DNA of 64,000 nucleotides from Longimicrobium sp. (GCA_036389135.1 DASVQP010000077.1:17349-81348); one strand, 5' to 3'; counted from the stretch's first letter, positions 24,655 through 33,357 are shown. Numbers and translations are program-made. The notes: generated by a model not told the origin, from the sequence alone.

Positions 24655-25856
24655 CAGCGATTCCCCCCGATCTCTCCGGCACGCCAGACCTCGCCGAGTG
24701 AGTACTTCTCCAGCCACGTCGCGAGTCCATCGCGGTCCAAGCGGCGGAGCGAGGTGCCGTCGATGCCGGCTTCACAGACGATTACGCTCTCGGGCTGATC
24801 CGAAAGCGCGGAAACCAGAGTGTCGGAGTGCGTCGTAACCACGAGTTGCGTGCGCTGTGATGCGTCCTTGAGCAACTCCGAGACGATGGGAATCACGTCC
24901 GGGTGTAGTCCCAGTTCCGGCTCCTCGATGCAGATAAGGGGCGGGGGCGACGGATGGCAGAGGATGGCGAGCAGACTCAGATACCGGAGGGTACCGTCGG
25001 AGAGCCGCGGAGCTGGAATTTGCTCGCCACCCTCCTCCTCCACGTAGAGCTGGACGGTTCCGCCTTGGATCTTCGTGATGATACGTTCCGCTCCTTCAAA
25101 GAGCCGGCGGAGATACTTCTCCACCTTGTCACGCGTGTCCGGCCGTTGCGCGAGGTCATGAAGCACCAGGACGAGGTTCTTCGTGTCCGGGAGCAAAAAA
25201 TCCGTCGGTAGATCCGCACCCTGCGGGAGCCGCGCAGAATTGCGCCTCCCGAAGCTCCACTCTTGGAAGAGCGTGATTCCCTCAAACGACGACGCGAGAT
25301 GCGTCAGTTCTGGGTATGCAACTGGATCTTTACGCTGCGACAGGATGGATTGGTTCGACTTTAGACCCTGTTGTTGTAAATGGATCGTTTTGGGCGCCTC
25401 GCCCTCCGCGTCATAACTTCTGATTATGGCTCCATCCCGATCTGATTTGAAAACGGGCTTATACGTGATTGGAAAGCCCGGCCGATGAACTGGGGCGCTG
25501 ATCGCTTCGGAAGTTATGTCGAGCCGGTAGTTAACCTGCTCAAACTCGAGACTGTACCGGACGTCCTGGTGAGCCAAATAGTTCGAATAGTCCACCCATG
25601 CCATGATAGTAGCGCCGCCAGACTTGCCGGCGCCCCTGCGGATGTACTCGCTGACACCGCCGCCTTCCCGAAAGTACGCTGCAAGATCGGTTGGCGCCGC
25701 ACGCAGAACCCCAAGCGCCTCGATTAGGTTGGACTTCCCAGAAGCGTTGGGGCCTATCAGGACGTTGAGCGGCTGGAGGTCGATCTCCACCCCGGCGCTT
25801 CCGTAGGAGAGGAAGTCCGTGAGCTTCAACCGGTGGATGAGCCGTTTGCCTTCCAT
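24651..25856 (-). CDS. AAA15/AAA21-type ATPase (SMC/RecF-like)
   Basis: A 401-residue protein. FLSYGSAGVEIDLQPLNVLI leads to the Walker A GPNASGKS (35-42). RLSDGTLRYLSLLA is the ABC-signature region. LICIEEPELGLHP is Walker B, with VVTTHSDTLVSAL as the switch. The middle 200 residues replace a long coiled coil. This is the architecture of the OLD-like/AAA15 ATPases common in phage-defence and abortive-infection modules. Its sequence is visibly less GC-rich than its neighbours, suggesting acquisition. It overlaps the DUF4276 gene by four nucleotides. Confidence 0.85.
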   Translation of the reverse strand: MEGKRLIHRLKLTDFLSYGSAGVEIDLQPLNVLIGPNASGKSNLIEALGVLRAAPTDLAAYFREGGGVSEYIRRGAGKSGGATIMAWVDYSNYLAHQDVRYSLEFEQVNYRLDITSEAISAPVHRPGFPITYKPVFKSDRDGAIIRSYDAEGEAPKTIHLQQQGLKSNQSILSQRKDPVAYPELTHLASSFEGITLFQEWSFGRRNSARLPQGADLPTDFLLPDTKNLVLVLHDLAQRPDTRDKVEKYLRRLFEGAERIITKIQGGTVQLYVEEEGGEQIPAPRLSDGTLRYLSLLAILCHPSPPPLICIEEPELGLHPDVIPIVSELLKDASQRTQLVVTTHSDTLVSALSDQPESVIVCEAGIDGTSLRRLDRDGLATWLEKYSLGEVWRAGEIGGNRW

Positions 25857-25950
25857 GATCGTCGCCTGGGGAGATCGCTCGGGTGCAGTTCGTGTCTAAA
25901 GGATACATCCCTCCGTTGCCCGCCCGCAAACCGCACGCGCGGAGAAACTG

Positions 25951-25998
25951 GAGAACCTCCGCGCCTCTTCTCCGCGTCTCTGCGCCTCCGCGTGAGAC
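25951..25998. repeat. CACACAGAG-family half repeat
   Basis: CTCCGCGTCTCTGCGCCTCC-type sequence ending GTGAGACC resembles the right arm of the palindromic family. It lies between the ATPase start and the next operon's stop. Confidence 0.4.
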
Positions 25999-26003
25999 CG
26001 TGT

Positions 26004-26981
26004 TCAGGATCTCCGCGAGCCGCCGATGTTCGGGAGCACCGCCGCGGCCCGCGCCAGCACCTCGTCCGGCGTGCCGAGTGCGCGCTTGATGGCGACTTCG
26101 CGCTGCAGCGGATTGCGGATGCGCCGCAGCTCGGCCACTCGGCGCGCACCCAGGCGGCGGATGTGCCAGACGGGGCTGCTGGGCACCGGGAAGTCGCTGC
26201 CGTGCAGGGTGCGCGCGGCCAGCTCCGGGTCGGCAGCGAGGCGGCCGAGGGTGGCGGAGCGCGCGGGGTTGTTCATCCCCGAGTTGTCCGTCCACAGGTG
26301 CGGGAACTCGGCCATCAGCGCGCGCAGCAGCGGCGTCTGGTCCGGGTCCCGGCGAAAGGGCACGGGCGCGGCCAGGTGCGCCACGATCACGGGCACGCCC
26401 TCGCACAGCGGAAGGCGGATCTTCGCCAGGTCCTTGAGCCCCGGATCGACCTCGGCAAAGGTGTTCTCGCTGCCGCCCGAGTGGACGAGGAGGGGAAGCC
26501 CCGCGTCGGCCATGCGGCGGTAGAAGGGGCGGTGCGCCGGGTCGGCGGGGTCGATCCCCTGCGTGGCGGGGAGCCACTTGAGGAGGACGGCACCGTTCTC
26601 GATGCACTCCTCCAGCCGGTCCAGCGCGTCGCGACGCGCGGGGTTGACGGACGGGCCGGGGAGGAGCTCCGGGTGCTCGCGGCAGACGCGAAAGACCCAT
26701 CCGGCCGGGATCACCATCTGCGAGCGCGCCAGGTCTGGCTCCCCACTCGCGTCGCACACGGCGTCGAATCCCAGGGCGACGGCGCGGTCCATCTCGCTGC
26801 CGCGGACGTGGGCGGCGAGGCGCGCGGCCCACTCCGCGTCGCCGGTGGGCGAGTCGGGGCGCATCCCGTGGATTCGCCCCAGCGCGCGAAACATGAAGCT
26901 GCGCCTGAACTTCGGCGATACCCAGCACCCGCTTCCGCCGGAGCCCACCCCGGCCAGGTGAGTGTGAACGTCGATCTTCAC
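26004..26981 (-). CDS. Amidohydrolase_2-like metal-dependent hydrolase
   Basis: A 325-residue protein. GTG 26981 overlaps the upstream hydrolase stop as GTGA. IDVHTHLAG at residues 3-11 is the metal-binding HxH. LLKWLPATQGIDP provides a lysine, LLVHSGG and VIVAHLAAP the histidines, and LHGSDFPVP the catalytic aspartate. It has a TIM-barrel layout without a signal peptide, so it is cytosolic. It is related to uronate isomerase/decarboxylase-like amidohydrolases; the reaction is unknown. It is the last gene of a three-gene operon with NDH-2 and an alpha/beta hydrolase. Confidence 0.75.
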   Translation of the reverse strand: MKIDVHTHLAGVGSGGSGCWVSPKFRRSFMFRALGRIHGMRPDSPTGDAEWAARLAAHVRGSEMDRAVALGFDAVCDASGEPDLARSQMVIPAGWVFRVCREHPELLPGPSVNPARRDALDRLEECIENGAVLLKWLPATQGIDPADPAHRPFYRRMADAGLPLLVHSGGSENTFAEVDPGLKDLAKIRLPLCEGVPVIVAHLAAPVPFRRDPDQTPLLRALMAEFPHLWTDNSGMNNPARSATLGRLAADPELAARTLHGSDFPVPSSPVWHIRRLGARRVAELRRIRNPLQREVAIKRALGTPDEVLARAAAVLPNIGGSRRS

Positions 26982-27823
26982 GCCGCCTCCAGCCACTCGG
27001 CCACCCTCGCCACCGTCCGCGGCTCGAAGGGCACGCACCAGTGCGGCGCCCGCTCCAGCATCTCCAGCCGCGCGCCGGGGATGCGGCTCGCCAGCAGCTC
27101 GCCCTGCTCCGCCGGCACGATGCCGTCGGCCCGGCTGTACACGAGGAGGACGGGAGTGCGGATCCGCTCCGCCGCCTCACCAAGCCGCAGACCTTCGAGC
27201 AGCGCCTGCACCCCCGCGACGTACCCGAACCCGCCCGCGGTACCGCGAAATGGGAACGCGCGCCGCTTCAGCGGACCCACCGCGGGGACCACGCCCCACA
27301 CCCCGTAGTGCTCGCGCTGCGCCAGCGCCGCGCGCCCAAAGAATCCGCGCAGCTCCCCCAGCACCGTCCACCCGATCCGCAGGCGGACGGGCGCCGAGAT
27401 GACCGCCGCCGATACGACCCGCTCCCATCCTGGCCGCGAAAGCGCGTGCAGCACGAGCGACCCGCCGAGGCTGTGGCCCAGCAGGTGGAGCGGAAGGGGC
27501 GGCCCGCCGGCCTCCGCGCGCTCCACCGCATCGGCGAGCGCGTCCTCGATCCGTGCCGGGTCGAACACGGTGGTGCTGTCGCGTCCGTGCCCGTCCAGGT
27601 CGAAGGCGAACACCTCCAGCCCCGCCCGCAGCAGCGGCTTGCAGAGGGCGTGGAGGGGATAGAGCGCATCGTTCCCCGCCCCGTGCGCCAGCAGGACGCG
27701 CCCCCGAGCGCCGCCCGCGGGCACCAGCCGGAACCCGCGCGCCTGTCCACCCGCGCGCTCGTAGCCGACCGTCTCCATACGCGCCCCGGACGCGGCGAGC
27801 CATGCCTCCAGGCGTGCCGTCAC
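26978..27823 (-). CDS. Alpha/beta hydrolase (serine hydrolase)
   Basis: A 281-residue protein. GTG 27823 overlaps the NDH-2 stop as GTGA. LLGHSLGGSLVLHAL holds the nucleophile elbow, and YSRADGIVP and APHWCVPFEP offer the acid and histidine. VLLAHGAGND resembles lipase-like lysophospholipases of the alpha/beta family. No signal peptide. The product probably hydrolyses an ester or lipid in the cytosol. The four-nucleotide overlaps on both sides argue for coordinated synthesis with NDH-2 and the amidohydrolase. Confidence 0.78.
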   Translation of the reverse strand: MTARLEAWLAASGARMETVGYERAGGQARGFRLVPAGGARGRVLLAHGAGNDALYPLHALCKPLLRAGLEVFAFDLDGHGRDSTTVFDPARIEDALADAVERAEAGGPPLPLHLLGHSLGGSLVLHALSRPGWERVVSAAVISAPVRLRIGWTVLGELRGFFGRAALAQREHYGVWGVVPAVGPLKRRAFPFRGTAGGFGYVAGVQALLEGLRLGEAAERIRTPVLLVYSRADGIVPAEQGELLASRIPGARLEMLERAPHWCVPFEPRTVARVAEWLEAA

Positions 27824-29247
27824 CGCGCGGAACCGGCCTGGTGGCGGTCGCCGCTCATCCAACCGGTCGCCTCGGTGTCGGAGGGGGCGGTCTGGCCCTG
27901 GCGAGCGGCGGCATCGGCGTCGCGGCCGGACTGGCTCTGCGGGGTGTCCGGCGTGCCGAGCGGCTTTCCATGCGGCGCCAGCTCCGATCCCACCGCGCCC
28001 GTGATCAGCCTCGCCGCGCGCTGCCAGGTGAGGTACGACCACGCCCACTGCGAGAAGACGGAGAAGCGGTTGCGGAAGCCGATCAGGAAGAGGATGTGGA
28101 CCAGGAGCCATCCCAGCCATGCCAGCATCCCGGTGAGCTTCACGCGTCCCGCGTGCAGGACGGCCGCGTTGCGCCCCACCACCGCCATGCTCCCCTTGTC
28201 CTTGTATCGAAAGGGGCGCCGCACGCCCCCTTCGATGCTCGCCACGATGTTGGACGCGGCGTGCCTCCCCATCTGCATCGCCACCTGGGCCACGCCTGGG
28301 AGGGGCTTGCCGTCGCTCCCGTCGAGGCTCGCCAGGTCGCCGATGACGAACACCTCAGGGTGGCCGGGGATCGACAGATCCGGGAGGATCTCCACGCGCC
28401 CTACGCGATCGGTGGGCACGCCCAGCCGCTTCCCCAGCGGCGAGGCGGTGACGCCCGCCCCCCAGATGACGTTGCGGGTGCGGATCGTCTCGTCGCCGAT
28501 GCGGACGAGCTCCGGCTGCACGTCGGTGACGATGCTCTCCGTCCTCACCTCCACGCCGCGAAGCTGGAGCGCCTCGCGGGCGTAGGCGGAGAGCTCCTCG
28601 GGGTACGCCGCCAGCAGCCGTGGCCCGCCCTCCAGCAGTACGATGCGCGCCTGCGACGGATCGATGCGCCGGAAGTCGCGGGCGATGGAGTGCCGCGCGG
28701 TGTCCGCCATCGCGCCCGCCATCTCCACCCCCGTCGCCCCGCCGCCGATGACGACGAAGGTGAGGAGGGCGCGCTGCTCCTCGGGGTCTTCCTCGCGCTC
28801 GGCGGCCTCGAAGGCGAGGAGGTAGCGGCGGCGGATCTCGGTGGCGTCCTCGAGCGTCTTGAGGCCGGGGGCGAGCGGCTCCCACTCCGGGTGGCCGAAG
28901 TAGGCGTGCGTGGCGCCGGTGGCGAGGATCAGGTAGTCGTAGTCCAGCCGCTCGCCGTCCGTGAACACCACCTGCCTGCGGCCAAGGTCGAAGTCCTCCA
29001 CCTCCGCCATCAGCACCTCGGTGGACCTCTGCCGGCGCAGCACCTGGCGGATGGGGGAGGCGATGTCCGCGGGGGACAGGGTGGCGGTGGCGACCTGGTA
29101 GAGGAGCGGCTGAAAGATGTGATGGTTGCGCCGGTCCACCACCGTCACGGTGACGGGTGCCCGGCGCAGCGCGCGCGCCGCCCACAGCCCTCCGAAGCCG
29201 CCCCCCACGATCACCACGTGCGGAACGCGCAGGATGCGTGTCGCCAT
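27820..29247 (-). CDS. ndh: Type II NADH dehydrogenase (NDH-2)
   Basis: A 475-residue protein from ATG 29247, with GGGGGAG upstream. VVIVGGGFGGLWAARAL (about 10-26) binds FAD and FVVIGGGATGVEMAGAM binds NADH. FVIGDLASL near the C terminus is the conserved GD segment contacting flavin. A C-terminal hydrophobic patch (MLAWLGWLLVHILFLIGF) anchors it to the membrane. It transfers electrons from NADH to quinone without pumping protons. The additional 60-residue Ala/Gln/Ser-rich tail is poorly conserved and may be disordered. Confidence 0.85.
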   Translation of the reverse strand: MATRILRVPHVVIVGGGFGGLWAARALRRAPVTVTVVDRRNHHIFQPLLYQVATATLSPADIASPIRQVLRRQRSTEVLMAEVEDFDLGRRQVVFTDGERLDYDYLILATGATHAYFGHPEWEPLAPGLKTLEDATEIRRRYLLAFEAAEREEDPEEQRALLTFVVIGGGATGVEMAGAMADTARHSIARDFRRIDPSQARIVLLEGGPRLLAAYPEELSAYAREALQLRGVEVRTESIVTDVQPELVRIGDETIRTRNVIWGAGVTASPLGKRLGVPTDRVGRVEILPDLSIPGHPEVFVIGDLASLDGSDGKPLPGVAQVAMQMGRHAASNIVASIEGGVRRPFRYKDKGSMAVVGRNAAVLHAGRVKLTGMLAWLGWLLVHILFLIGFRNRFSVFSQWAWSYLTWQRAARLITGAVGSELAPHGKPLGTPDTPQSQSGRDADAAARQGQTAPSDTEATGWMSGDRHQAGSAR

Positions 29248-29367
29248 TGTGTCTCTCCCCCACCAGGCTCGATGTAGGCCGTGTCGCCGCGTGCAGCCGT
29301 GCGCCTCCACAAGTATGGGGCCGCGCGGCGCGCAGGGGCCAGGGCCGGGTGGCCGCTATCGGGCGAT

Positions 29368-29457
29368 GGGGGGCGGGGCGGGGGGAGGCGGGGTATTTGG
29401 GTGTGGGGCATTCGATCGCCCGCGCCGAGCACCGGGGGCCGGGGGCCGGGGCACCGG
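29368..29457 (+). repeat. Two G-quadruplex-forming tracts
   Basis: 29368-29393 is G6-C-G4-C-G6-AGGC-G4. About 29433-29457 is G5-CC-G5-CC-G4-CACC-G5. They directly precede the left end of the REP-transposase element. No gene is visible between 29248 and 29550. Confidence 0.55.
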
Positions 29458-29505
29458 GGGCTGAAGCCCCCGGCTGGAACAACGGGAAGACCGCTGAAGC
29501 GGTCT
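29456..29505. repeat. REP double-hairpin, left end of transposase element
   Basis: GGGGGCTGAAGCCCCC hairpin, the spacer CGGCTGGAACAACGGGA, then AGACCGCTGAAGCGGTCT hairpin. It is the inverted counterpart of 29985-30036. Confidence 0.8.
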
Positions 29506-29549
29506 CGTGGGCGGCGGGGGGCGGATCACATCCAAACACACGAGGGGAC

Positions 29550-29996
29550 ATGCCGAGCGCGCATACGGAGTTGTACCTGCACATCGTCTGGGCCACGCAC
29601 CGGCGGCATCCAATCATCACCCCGGAGCTGCAGCCGCGGATCTACGGTGCGATCGCCGACCAGTGCAGGAAGCTCAAGGCGGACATCATCGCCATTGGTG
29701 GGATCGAGGACCACGCGCACGTGCTCCTCCGCACCCCGCCAACCGTATCCGTCGCGGATCTCGCCCGTCAGATGAAAGGTGCCTCGTCGCACCTGGTGAA
29801 CCAGGTGGCCGGCGCGCGCTCCTTCAAATGGCAGGACGGCTACGGTGCGTTCAGCATCTCGCGCTCCATCGTCCCCCGTGTCCGCGCCTACGTCGTCGAC
29901 CAGGAACGCCACCACCGGGACGGAACTCTGAGCCCTGCCTTCGAGCTCACCAACCCGCCCCCCACCCTGACCCGGCGGCTTGCGAGACCGCTTTAG
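29550..29996 (+). CDS. REP-associated IS200/Y1-type transposase (TnpA-REP)
   Basis: A 148-residue HUH single-strand transposase. HIVWATHRRHP at 11-21, the HAH metal-binding pair (H55, H57) in GGIEDHAHVLL, and WQDGYGAFSIS with the catalytic Tyr98 are the family signatures. These enzymes cut and join REP hairpins. It lies between inverted double-hairpin repeats, and its stop codon TAG is formed by the loop of the right repeat, so the last residues are repeat-encoded. ATG 29550 is the start that gives a full-length enzyme. Confidence 0.88.
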   Translation: MPSAHTELYLHIVWATHRRHPIITPELQPRIYGAIADQCRKLKADIIAIGGIEDHAHVLLRTPPTVSVADLARQMKGASSHLVNQVAGARSFKWQDGYGAFSISRSIVPRVRAYVVDQERHHRDGTLSPAFELTNPPPTLTRRLARPL

Positions 29997-30036
29997 CGGT
30001 CTTCCCGTAGTTCCAGCCGGGGGCTTTAGCCCCCGG
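29985..30036. repeat. REP double-hairpin, right end of transposase element
   Basis: AGACCGCTTTAGCGGTCT, then TCCCGTAGTTCCAGCC, then GGGGGCTTTAGCCCCC. Reverse complement of the left end apart from loop changes. It contains the transposase stop codon. Confidence 0.82.
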
Positions 30037-30150
30037 TTTTCGGGGTTCCGGCGACGCGCGGCCGCTGGCCCCCGCCCCCCCGCACACAAACCAGCCCGCC
30101 CCCCATCCCGGGAAGCGGGCCGATCCATCCATCCATCCGCCGCTACACCC

Positions 30151-30849
30151 TCACACCGGCACGGGCAGCAGCAGGCGGAACGAGTTGCGGGCGCGGTTGA
30201 GGCGGCTCTTGACCGTGCCGACGGGGATGCCGATCTCCTCGGCGATCTCCTCGTAGGTGCGGTCCTCCACCTCGCGCATCACAAAGGGGATGCGGTGATG
30301 CTCGTCCATGCGGCCGATGGCCGTGTCGATGGCCTCGCGCAGCTCGCGGCGGTACGCCTCGCGCTCCGGGTTGTGCCCCGTGGCCGCGAACTCCACCGGC
30401 CGGGCCGGCGCACCCGAGGCCGTAGTCTCCGGGCGCATCTCCGAGAACGTCGTCTCCCGGCGGCGCGAGCGGTTGCGGAACTCGTTCTTCAGCAGGTTGT
30501 TCGCGATCGTGTGGATCCACGTCGAGAACTTCCGGCTGGGATCGTAGCTCTCCCGCGCGCGGTGAATGCGAAGGAAAGTGTCCTGCGTAAGGTCCTCCAC
30601 CCGCTCCTCGTCGTTGAGACGCTTGCGGAGGAAGCCCTGGATTCGCGGCTGGTAGCGCTCCATGAGGAGGCGGAAACCTTCCTCCTCGCCCTGCGTGTAG
30701 CGCTGGAAAAGGTCCTCGTCAGTCATCTCCCGCAGCGGAGCATCGCCGTGTGGAAGACGCATGGAAGGGCGCACACCCCGACTCCGGGAGTCGTCCTGGG
30801 CCGCGCCGAACTGCGCGGCGGCACTGGTGAGGTCGATGGCGGTTTTCAT
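30151..30849 (-). CDS. ECF-family RNA polymerase sigma factor
   Basis: A 232-residue protein. Region 2: EGFRLLMERYQPRIQGFLRK, then ERVEDLTQDTFLRIHR, with the -10 recognition helix around SRKFSTWIHTIANNLLKNEF. Region 4: HHRIPFVMREVEDRTYEEIA leads into EEIGIPVGTVKSRLNRAR, the -35 helix-turn-helix. A 40-residue N-terminal extension precedes region 2. No anti-sigma gene is adjacent. Its own promoter places the ATG at the likely transcription start (leaderless). The target genes are unknown. Confidence 0.9.
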   Translation of the reverse strand: MKTAIDLTSAAAQFGAAQDDSRSRGVRPSMRLPHGDAPLREMTDEDLFQRYTQGEEEGFRLLMERYQPRIQGFLRKRLNDEERVEDLTQDTFLRIHRARESYDPSRKFSTWIHTIANNLLKNEFRNRSRRRETTFSEMRPETTASGAPARPVEFAATGHNPEREAYRRELREAIDTAIGRMDEHHRIPFVMREVEDRTYEEIAEEIGIPVGTVKSRLNRARNSFRLLLPVPV

Positions 30850-30855
30850 GACTTC

Positions 30856-30884
30856 AATATAAGGGAAAACCCCGCGTTTGTCGA
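30856..30884 (-). promoter_or_regulatory. Leaderless-type promoter of the sigma-factor gene
   Basis: TCGACA (30884-30879), 17 nt, TATATT (30861-30856), then 6 nt to the ATG at 30849. Confidence 0.6.
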
Positions 30885-30945
30885 GGTCGGTTCACCGCTG
30901 AACGAAAACTGCAAGTGTTTGCACGAGCCGAATTTAACATCCCCG

Positions 30946-32031
30946 TCAACCCCGCGGCAGGGGGGCCCCGGCGCGGGCCCGGGCGCGGGCGTCGGCCACG
31001 TTCATCATCATGAACAGGATGGCGCCCAGCGAGAGCTGCAGGTAGAAGGTCAGGAGGCGCCACCCCCCCGTGGCGATCCCCACGATGCTTGCCGGCAGCA
31101 GCGCCGAGTACACCAGGTAGAACGCCGCCTCCGCCCCGCCCGCCGCCCCCGGCGTGGGGACGAAGAGCATCGCCGTGAAGATCACCCACTGCAGGAGGAA
31201 GAAGAGGACCGGGTCCACCTCCGCCCCCAGGAAGTACGCCACCGCCGTCGCCACCGAGTAGCGCGCGGACCACTGCACCGCCGTCACCCCGAAGGTCAGC
31301 GCGAAGCGCCACTTCCCCCGCTCGCGCACCATGGCGAAGACGCTGCGGAAGTCCTGCCGCGTCTTGCGCGACCGCTGGCGGGTGCGGACGGCGCGGCGCA
31401 GGCTCCACCAGCGCACCCGGCGCCCCAGGAAGCCGCGCAGCGCCCCCTGCCAGAGCGCCACCACCGCCACAATCGTCAGTACGACGACGGGGAGCACTCC
31501 GGATGCCTCGCCCCGCATCTCGCGTCCCATGCGGCGCAGCACGGGGAGCTCCCACGCGCGCGAGACGATGAAGGCGGCCGGGAGCGCGGTGGCGAAGAAG
31601 CAGAGGTCTTCCAGGTAGCCCAGGGTGACGATGGAGGCGGCCTCTCCCTTGGTAACCCCCTTCTGCACCATCATCCCCCAGCGGAACACCTCGCCGCCGG
31701 AGGAGGTGGGGAAGACGGAGGAGGCGAGCTCGGCGCCCAGCGTGATGCGGAAGCAGTCGCGGAAGGTGAGCGGGTGGCCGATGAAGCGCGCCCACACCAG
31801 GATGCGGATCGTGTTGGTGATCCAGGGGAGGAGCGCCAGCACGATCCCCAGGTACAGGTAGCGCCGGTCCAGCTCGCCGAAGCGGCGGAAGACGCTGCGG
31901 TCCGTGGCCGCCCACGAGATCCACAGGTTGAACAGCACCCCAAAGGGCACCAGGATCATCGAGGTGCGGAAGACCCGGTTGAGGCCCCGCGACAGGCGGC
32001 TCTCCCCGGCTTCCTCCCCGGCGGTGCTCAC
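30946..32031 (-). CDS. Lysylphosphatidylglycerol-synthase-TM-like (flippase-like) membrane protein
   Basis: A 361-residue protein. GTG 32031 overlaps the glycosyltransferase stop as GTGA. Eight or more membrane helices alternate with basic loops. FPTSSGGEVFRWGMMVQKGV-like and TPGAAGGAEAAFYLVYS are the conserved elements of the UPF0104/LPG synthase transmembrane family, which move lipids across the membrane. Coupled to a GT4 glycosyltransferase, it probably flips the glycosylated lipid; this is inference. There is no MprF catalytic C-terminal domain. Confidence 0.75.
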   Translation of the reverse strand: MSTAGEEAGESRLSRGLNRVFRTSMILVPFGVLFNLWISWAATDRSVFRRFGELDRRYLYLGIVLALLPWITNTIRILVWARFIGHPLTFRDCFRITLGAELASSVFPTSSGGEVFRWGMMVQKGVTKGEAASIVTLGYLEDLCFFATALPAAFIVSRAWELPVLRRMGREMRGEASGVLPVVVLTIVAVVALWQGALRGFLGRRVRWWSLRRAVRTRQRSRKTRQDFRSVFAMVRERGKWRFALTFGVTAVQWSARYSVATAVAYFLGAEVDPVLFFLLQWVIFTAMLFVPTPGAAGGAEAAFYLVYSALLPASIVGIATGGWRLLTFYLQLSLGAILFMMMNVADARARARAGAPLPRG

Positions 32032-33164
32032 CGCTCCGGCCCCCGCGCGATCACCTGCGCGTAGCTGTCGATCAGCCGTCCGTTGATGGCCGACCAGTCG
32101 CGATCGCTTGCCGCCACCCGCGCCGCGGCGCCCATCCTGCGCCGCTCGGCGGGGTCGTTCAGCAGTCTCTCGACGTGGTCCGCGAGGTCGGCCGGGTCGT
32201 TGGCGCGGGCGATGAAGCCGGTCTGGCCGGGCTCCACCTGGTCCGGCGGGCCGCCACGGTCCACGACGACGGTGGGGAGGCCGCTGGCCTGCGCCTCCAG
32301 CACCACGTTGCCGAACGTCTCGGTCGTGGAGGGGAAGACGAAGACGTCGCCCGACGCGTACCAGCGGGCCAGCGCCTCGCCGCTCTGGTGGCCGGGGAAG
32401 AGGGCGTCGGGAAGGTCGGCCTGGAGCTGCTCGCGCATCGGCCCCTCGCCCACCAGCACCAGGCGGTGGCGGCTCCCGCGCTGGCGGAGGATGCGCTCCA
32501 TCGCCACCAGGTCCGCCAGATCCTTTTCGCGCACAAGGCGGCTCACCAGCAGGAGGACGGGGGTGTCGTCGCTCTCCGCGCCGGCCATGCGGCGCAGGTC
32601 CGGGTCGCGGAAGGCGGGGGAGAAGCGGTGCAGGTCGATGCCGCGCGACCACAGCTCCGTGTTGCGGATGCCGTGGCCCGCCAGCTCGCGGATGATGCTG
32701 TGCGACGGGGCGTACACCACTTCGCACCTCCCGTAGAAGCGGCGCATCATCTTCCACCCCACCTCCTCGAGCCCGCCAAAGCCGTAGAAGCGGAAGTACG
32801 AGACGAAGTGCGTGTGGAACGACGACACCACCGGCACCCCGCGGCGCCGGCCGTACTTCTCCGCGCGCACGTTGATGGGGGTGGGGCTGACCACGTGGAT
32901 CAGGTCCGGCTGGTACTCGTCGAGCCGGGCGGAGGCGCGGTGGCCGATGGGGGAGGCCAGCCGGTAGTCCTTGTACAGCGGAAAGCGGATGTAGGGGATC
33001 TCGTGGACGCGGGTGCTCCACGAGATCTCCGGCCCGGGCTTGAAGGGCGAGAAGATGCGGAAGTCGACTCCCCGCTTCTCCAGCGTCGCGAAGAGCTGGG
33101 CCAGGGTGCGCGACACCCCGTCCACGTGGGGGAGAAGGCTTTCCGTGAAGTATGCGACCTTCAT
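32028..33164 (-). CDS. GT4-family glycosyltransferase (alpha-mannosyltransferase-like)
   Basis: A 378-residue GT-B enzyme. The N-terminal Rossmann half starts MKVAYFTESLLPHVDGVSRT, as in mannosyltransferases of the MgtA/PimB group. The C-terminal half has VLLLVSRLVREKD for donor binding and FVFPSTTETFGNVVLEAQAS, the E-x7-E motif. It probably adds a sugar from a nucleotide-sugar donor to a lipid at the membrane. The downstream flippase-like gene overlaps by four nucleotides. Confidence 0.82.
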   Translation of the reverse strand: MKVAYFTESLLPHVDGVSRTLAQLFATLEKRGVDFRIFSPFKPGPEISWSTRVHEIPYIRFPLYKDYRLASPIGHRASARLDEYQPDLIHVVSPTPINVRAEKYGRRRGVPVVSSFHTHFVSYFRFYGFGGLEEVGWKMMRRFYGRCEVVYAPSHSIIRELAGHGIRNTELWSRGIDLHRFSPAFRDPDLRRMAGAESDDTPVLLLVSRLVREKDLADLVAMERILRQRGSRHRLVLVGEGPMREQLQADLPDALFPGHQSGEALARWYASGDVFVFPSTTETFGNVVLEAQASGLPTVVVDRGGPPDQVEPGQTGFIARANDPADLADHVERLLNDPAERRRMGAAARVAASDRDWSAINGRLIDSYAQVIARGPER

Positions 33165-33257
33165 CCCGTTCCCGGTGCGCTCTTGCGGGCTGGCAATGGG
33201 CGCAATCTAAGCAGCGGCTGCCGCGCGTGACAGTGTACTGCGAAGAACCCCAACAGC

Positions 33258-33349
33258 AGCCTCACACAGAGACACGGAGGATACCGCAAGATGAACGGAA
33301 AGGGGTTCTCTGTTCCTTGCGGTTCCCTCTGTGCCCTCTGTGTGAGGCT
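33258..33349. repeat. CACACAGAG-type palindromic repeat, full copy
   Basis: AGCCTCACACAGAGACACGG and CCTCTGTGCCCTCTGTGTGA enclose about 50 nt. Located between the DUF6090-like gene's stop and the glycosyltransferase's start region. Confidence 0.85.
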
Positions 33350-33357
33350 GTTCCCGG

